A stretch of DNA of 64,000 bases from UTCFX2 sp963788145 (GTDB lineage: Bacteria; Chloroflexota; Anaerolineae; Anaerolineales; UBA4823): positions 744,001 to 808,000 of the forward strand of contig CAWBFQ010000007.1 in the NCBI GenBank assembly GCA_963788145.1. Direction: 5' to 3'. Below are positions 60,718 through 64,000 of this stretch, piece after piece. Made by a program: the position numbers and the translations under genes. The notes under the pieces were generated by a model. That model was not told the DNA's origin. It made no database searches and worked only from the letters and a program-made list of their open reading frames with translations. Position 1 is the first letter of the stretch; the number at the start of each line of letters is the position of its first letter.

Positions 60718-62166
60718 GTGCCAAAATTCGATGAAAATCCAATAATCAAAGATCCTGCAATCAAAGGTGTACTGAATCCACCCGCCATACGCGAACACGC
60801 TTCTGTAAAAGTTCGCAGCTGGCCAAGTAAACCGAAGGATACAATGGCAATCGACCTTCCCACTGAACGAGTGCCAAACTGGCAGGAGAAGGCGATCGAG
60901 AAATTCGGCGAACTACTCGAAAAAAACAAAGCGCTACGATTATATATGGATATTTGTGTGCGCTGTGGCGCCTGCACGGATAAATGCCAGTTCTACCTTG
61001 GAACCGGCGATCCGCAGAACTTTCCGGTGGCGCGAGCTGAATTGATGCGACAGGTTTATCGCCGCTATTTCACTCCAGCCGGTAAGCTACCCGCCGAGGT
61101 GGGTGGATGGGCGGAATTTGATGAGGCGATGCTGGAAAAATGGTATACCTATTTTTACCAATGTTCCGAATGCAGACGCTGTTCGGTATTTTGTCCATAT
61201 GGAATCGATACTGCCGAGATCACCATGGCAGCTCGTGAGATTATGTGCAGTATTGGAGTGTCCACGAAATACGTCACCGAAGTAGTGGCGAAGGTCTACG
61301 AGCAGGGTAATAATTTGGGCATCCCACCGGCGGCATGGAAGGACAATTGTGAGTTCCTGGAAGAGGAAATCCAGGCCGAGCGCGGAAAACCGGTCCGTTA
61401 CCCGGTTGACGAGGTTGGGGCGGAGGTGCTGCTGGTTCCGCCTTCCGCCGATAATTTCGCTAATGTCGACACGATGATTGGGTATGGGATTCTGTTTCAT
61501 TATCTTGGGATTAGCTGGACAACCAGCACATATTGTAATGAAGGCGGCAATTTCGGTTTGTTCCTGAATTATCAAAACCTGAAGAAAGTCAACAATAGAA
61601 TCATCGAGGCGGCTCGGATGTTGAAAGTTAAGACGATCATTTGGGGCGAATGCGGACATGCCTGGCGTGGCGCAATTCTGACCCCGACTTTGAGCGGTTC
61701 GATGGATATGTTCAGCCCAAATTACCCATACCATATCAGCCAGTTCATGGTGGATATGCTGCGAAAAGGCGCCTTCCAGGGCCGGCTGGATAAAAGCGCC
61801 AACGACGAGCACCTGGTCACCTATCATGACCCATGCAACCCGGCTCGGGCAGGCCAACTGCTGGATGAACCGCGCGAATTATTGCGCGCCTGCGTCAATC
61901 GGTTTGTCGAGATGCCCGCAAAGACGATCCGAGAAAAAACATATTGCTGCGGGGCTGGCGGCGGTCTACTTTCGGATGAGTTGATGCCCATTCGGATGGC
62001 TGGAGGTAAACCACGCGCCCTGGCTGTCAAATACACCGGCGCCAATTTCCTGGCAACCATCTGTGCGATCTGCAAGGCGCAACTGCCCGAATCGATGCGT
62101 TACTGGGATGTTCCTGTACAAGTCGGCGGTGTGATAGACCTCTTTACAAAGGCGTTAATCCTATGA
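60718..62166 (+). CDS. dsrK: DsrK-like HdrD-type iron-sulfur subunit
   Basis: 482-residue cytoplasmic Fe-S protein related to heterodisulfide reductase HdrD. Two [4Fe-4S] motifs are CVRCGACTDKC (residues ~79-89) and CSECRRCSVFCPYG (~150-163). The CCG domains have WGECGHAWRG, HDPCNPARAG and TYCCGAGGGLLSDE, expected to bind the noncubane cluster that reduces the DsrC trisulfide. Start GTG 60718 has GGAG about eight bases upstream. It lies 45 bases after dsrM. Confidence 0.94.
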   Translation: MPKFDENPIIKDPAIKGVLNPPAIREHASVKVRSWPSKPKDTMAIDLPTERVPNWQEKAIEKFGELLEKNKALRLYMDICVRCGACTDKCQFYLGTGDPQNFPVARAELMRQVYRRYFTPAGKLPAEVGGWAEFDEAMLEKWYTYFYQCSECRRCSVFCPYGIDTAEITMAAREIMCSIGVSTKYVTEVVAKVYEQGNNLGIPPAAWKDNCEFLEEEIQAERGKPVRYPVDEVGAEVLLVPPSADNFANVDTMIGYGILFHYLGISWTTSTYCNEGGNFGLFLNYQNLKKVNNRIIEAARMLKVKTIIWGECGHAWRGAILTPTLSGSMDMFSPNYPYHISQFMVDMLRKGAFQGRLDKSANDEHLVTYHDPCNPARAGQLLDEPRELLRACVNRFVEMPAKTIREKTYCCGAGGGLLSDELMPIRMAGGKPRALAVKYTGANFLATICAICKAQLPESMRYWDVPVQVGGVIDLFTKALIL

Positions 62167-62169
62167 TAA

Positions 62170-62195
62170 GCGAAAGCAGTACTACTCGTTTCGTC
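62170..62195. repeat. Degenerate palindromic repeat after dsrK
   Basis: GCGAAAGCAGTACTACTCGTTTCGTC keeps the GCGAAA and TTTCGT ends and has an AGTACT core. Confidence 0.4.
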
Positions 62196-62210
62196 TGAGA
62201 TGAGATTACC

Positions 62211-62543
62211 ATGCGAAAGATTACCCTGATCCTTGTCGTACTCATATTGATCGCTCTGGTGGTGTTTTATTATCCACGACCGGTGGAAAAACCGATCAAA
62301 GATGGCGAGGGACCGCTCGCCGTTTATATTGAACCGCGCTTTGCCGCTCCAGAGTATCATAGCCCGCTGGATTACTGGCAAACCCACCACATGGACATTG
62401 TCAACCGGGGCGATATTGCTAAAACCGATTGCCTGTACTGTCATGAGCCAGAGCGGTCGTGCAATAACTGTCATAATTATGTTGGTATTGACAAAATTGT
62501 GGATAGCATTGCGGGCGAAACAGTCACACAAACGATTCCGTGA
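62211..62543 (+). CDS. Membrane-anchored diheme cytochrome c, DsrJ-like
   Basis: 110-residue protein with an N-terminal uncleaved signal or anchor helix (residues ~4-21) and two heme motifs close together, CLYCH and CNNCH (~75-89). It sits where dsrJ is found in dsrMKJOP operons, and the YHSPLDYWQTHHM region supplies possible axial ligands. Standard DsrJ has three hemes, so this is reduced or a different cytochrome. The C-terminus GETVTQTIP is encoded by a repeat-like sequence (62514-62540). Confidence 0.75.
   Translation: MRKITLILVVLILIALVVFYYPRPVEKPIKDGEGPLAVYIEPRFAAPEYHSPLDYWQTHHMDIVNRGDIAKTDCLYCHEPERSCNNCHNYVGIDKIVDSIAGETVTQTIP
62514..62540. repeat. Degenerate palindromic repeat at the 3' end of the diheme cytochrome gene
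   Basis: GGCGAAACAGTCACACAAAC followed by GATTCCG. Read as GET-VTQT at the protein C-terminus. Confidence 0.35.
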
Positions 62544-62553
62544 GAAATTAGCT

Positions 62554-63021
62554 ATGAGCGAAGAAAATGAAACCACAAAAACACCTGTGAAACCAGCATC
62601 GTCTGTTTTTTCCTCTCGGCGGCAGTTCATCCAGCTTGGATTCGCGGCAGTGGGGGCGGCCTGGTTGGGAACGCTGGTCCAGGCTAAAATCTTCCCGGCC
62701 CAGAGCAGCGTTCAGGAAGCTACACCGGTTGAATTTCCGCTGGCTGATCTGCCAGTTGGAGGCGTGAAAGGGCTGATCTATGGCGGGTCGCCCGTGTTGG
62801 TGCTGCGCACACCTGAAAGCATCCGGGCATTCTCACTCATCTGCACTCACCTGGGGTGTATTGTGGAATGGCAGACGGATAGGCAAGAATTCTATTGTCC
62901 CTGTCATGATGGCCGCTTTGACGAATTTGGTGAGGTGCTGGCCGGACCTCCGCCCGTTCCGCTGGAGCAGATCCCGGTACGCCAGGAAGGCGACAAGGTG
63001 ATTGTTGGTGAAATTGTATAA
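62554..63021 (+). CDS. Rieske [2Fe-2S] protein
   Basis: 155-residue Rieske protein. A Tat-type motif SSRRQFIQLGFAAVG precedes a hydrophobic segment (residues ~32-47), predicting export and membrane anchoring. Cluster ligands are in CTHLGC and CPCHDGRF. Typical Rieske proteins serve cytochrome bc or b6f complexes, yet no cytochrome b gene is visible. In dsrMKJOP this place is normally taken by dsrO, an eight-cysteine ferredoxin type. It starts 10 bases after the diheme cytochrome. Confidence 0.9.
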   Translation: MSEENETTKTPVKPASSVFSSRRQFIQLGFAAVGAAWLGTLVQAKIFPAQSSVQEATPVEFPLADLPVGGVKGLIYGGSPVLVLRTPESIRAFSLICTHLGCIVEWQTDRQEFYCPCHDGRFDEFGEVLAGPPPVPLEQIPVRQEGDKVIVGEIV

Positions 63022-63103
63022 AGCCGAAAGGAAATCGGGTCGACTGGAAGTCGGGCTGCGAAGTAGATTGAGTTGGTATCGAAAAGTAGAAAGAGAGTAG
63101 TGT

Positions 63104-63523
63104 ATGAAAAGAGCGGATGGCAAAACTATTTTCAGAAAACAACCATCGGGTATCGCCCTGACGCTGATTATCTTATTCATCGGATTAACGCTGGTATTGC
63201 TGCTCTATCCAGCCAGTGTGCAGGCGCTGCCCGAATATTCTGCCCAGACCGGCGAGCCATGCGCCACCTGTCATCTCAGTCCATCGGGTGGTGGGCCGCG
63301 CGGACCGCGCGGGCAGGCCTGGGTGGGCGCTGGCAAACCTGGCTTGGCGCCATCCCTGGCCGAATCGCTGGAATTATTAGGAATTGAGATGAAAGTGAAC
63401 CCGGAAGATTTCCAGGCTGGTGAGCAGGAGATCGAACCTGCCCAGCCGCTTCAGGTTCAACCAGAACACACGGCTGCCGCCGGAAAATTTCACAATTGGT
63501 TAAGTCGATTCGACGGGAACTAG
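63104..63523 (+). CDS. Exported monoheme cytochrome c-like protein
   Basis: 139-residue protein with a signal or anchor helix (residues ~18-37) ending near SVQALPEYSA, a single heme motif CATCH (~51-55) and a Gly/Pro/Arg-rich stretch (LSPSGGGPRGPRG). The remainder is hydrophilic and has no recognised fold. It lies between the Rieske gene and the molybdopterin oxidoreductase gene, so it may carry electrons for that enzyme in the extracytoplasmic space. Confidence 0.8.
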   Translation: MKRADGKTIFRKQPSGIALTLIILFIGLTLVLLLYPASVQALPEYSAQTGEPCATCHLSPSGGGPRGPRGQAWVGAGKPGLAPSLAESLELLGIEMKVNPEDFQAGEQEIEPAQPLQVQPEHTAAAGKFHNWLSRFDGN

Positions 63524-63527
63524 GTAG

Positions 63528-64000
63528 ATGGAAAACAAAGCGGATGAAAACCACTCCCAAAAGGAAAGCGTCAACAGGCGGGACTTCTTAAAGGTTGGAG
63601 CTACCGCAACTGCGGTTGGCGCGGCTGCCCTGGTCATTAAAGACGGTTTGATAGGATCTAAAGGTAAGCAAGAGATCCAGGGAAAGTTAGAAGAAAGCAT
63701 CGTAAAAACGACCTGCGCTTTTTGTCCATCAGGCTGTGGGTTGGATGTGCGGGTGGTAAACGGAAAAGCCGTAAAAGTCGAGGGCAATCCACTCCACCCA
63801 CTCAACCAGGGCGTCTGCTGCCTGAGGGCACAAGCCTCATTGGAGGCGCTGTACAGCCCCGAGCGCCTGGAGCACCCACGCATTCAATTGGGAGAGCGCG
63901 GCGGCGGAGATTGGAAAGAAATCTCCTGGGAAGAAGGATTAAGCCTGGTAACCAACAAGTTGAGCGAACTGCACCAAGCCGGGCAGACTCACCATGTGGC
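63528..64000 (+). CDS. Molybdopterin oxidoreductase, Tat-exported (3' end outside window)
   Basis: N-terminal 157 residues of a DMSO-reductase-family catalytic subunit. The Tat signal is NRRDFLKVGATATAVGAAAL (residues ~13-32). The [4Fe-4S] motif is CAFCPSGCGLDV, with the fourth Cys in NQGVCCLRAQASLEALYSPE. GKAVKVEGNPLHP is typical. The rest lies outside, so the substrate cannot be assigned; polysulfide, thiosulfate and formate-like enzymes are candidates. It starts four bases after the monoheme cytochrome gene. No selenocysteine or active-site residue is visible in this part. Confidence 0.88.
   Translation, partial: MENKADENHSQKESVNRRDFLKVGATATAVGAAALVIKDGLIGSKGKQEIQGKLEESIVKTTCAFCPSGCGLDVRVVNGKAVKVEGNPLHPLNQGVCCLRAQASLEALYSPERLEHPRIQLGERGGGDWKEISWEEGLSLVTNKLSELHQAGQTHHV

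Noticed and set aside
61087..61857. 256-residue antisense ORF
   Set aside because: It lies wholly opposite dsrK, whose motifs are clear; the sequence is a shadow of coding bias on the other strand.

Overview
The window reads as one continuous stretch of an anaerobic or facultative bacterial chromosome, most likely Chloroflexota of the Anaerolineae type. That placement is an inference from gene content and style: GAF-rich multisensor kinases, ROK-controlled ABC sugar operons without their own ATPase, menaquinone-type UbiA, lipoproteins with LGFP-like repeats, and dispersed GTCATTGCGAGG repeats. No 16S rRNA or ribosomal protein gene is present to prove it. One tRNA-Thr(CGT), a cobalamin riboswitch and a MITE-like element are present; there is no CRISPR array or prophage.

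Layout. 1-7.7 kb: a ParA ATPase (cut by the left edge), a 1641-residue multi-GAF hybrid histidine kinase and a threonine-synthase-like enzyme fused to a receiver domain. 7.7-14.6 kb: DMT transporter, glycosyltransferase, tRNA-Thr, a PD-(D/E)XK/DUF5655 protein, uridine kinase, cyclophilin, a VTT membrane protein and an M20 peptidase. 14.7-24.0 kb (minus strand): NarL-type two-component pair, cytochrome c, Bcp peroxiredoxin, receiver, two MoeA proteins, UbiA prenyltransferase, DinB and a rhodanese. 24.2-27.8 kb: MITE, MATE pump, GNAT, proline dehydrogenase. 28.0-32.7 kb: rpoN behind two sigma-54 promoters, then an NtrB-like kinase and an NtrC-like regulator. 32.7-38.6 kb: lipoprotein, riboswitch-cobO, phosphatase, beta-propeller protein and a divergent GroEL paralogue.

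38.7-52.4 kb is a co-directional catabolic locus: ROK regulator, L-fucose-isomerase-like enzyme, ABC importer, aldehyde dehydrogenase, transaldolase, GH31 glycosidase, sulfolactate sulfo-lyase SuyAB and a LarA-type nickel racemase. 52.4-54.7 kb: a DVU0298-like protein, a radical SAM/SPASM protein and a small membrane protein. 55.2-64.0 kb: YeiH-type anion exporter, dsrA, dsrB, dsrD, dsrC, dsrM, dsrK, a diheme cytochrome, a Rieske protein, a monoheme cytochrome and the start of a molybdopterin oxidoreductase.

How it fits together (inference): a sulfonated sugar such as sulfoquinovose could be imported, isomerised, split by the transaldolase to 3-sulfolactaldehyde, oxidised to sulfolactate, inverted by the LarA-like enzyme if needed, and cleaved by SuyAB to pyruvate and sulfite. 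DsrAB with DsrC and DsrMK would then reduce the sulfite to sulfide. The window would thus link organosulfonate catabolism to sulfite respiration in about 25 kb. MoeA and UbiA would supply cofactors.

Caution: between 15.4 and 31.6 kb several genes (sensor kinase, moeA, ubiA, rpoN, rhodanese, NtrC-like) are interrupted by single-base indels or in-frame TGA. These may be sequencing errors or real decay.
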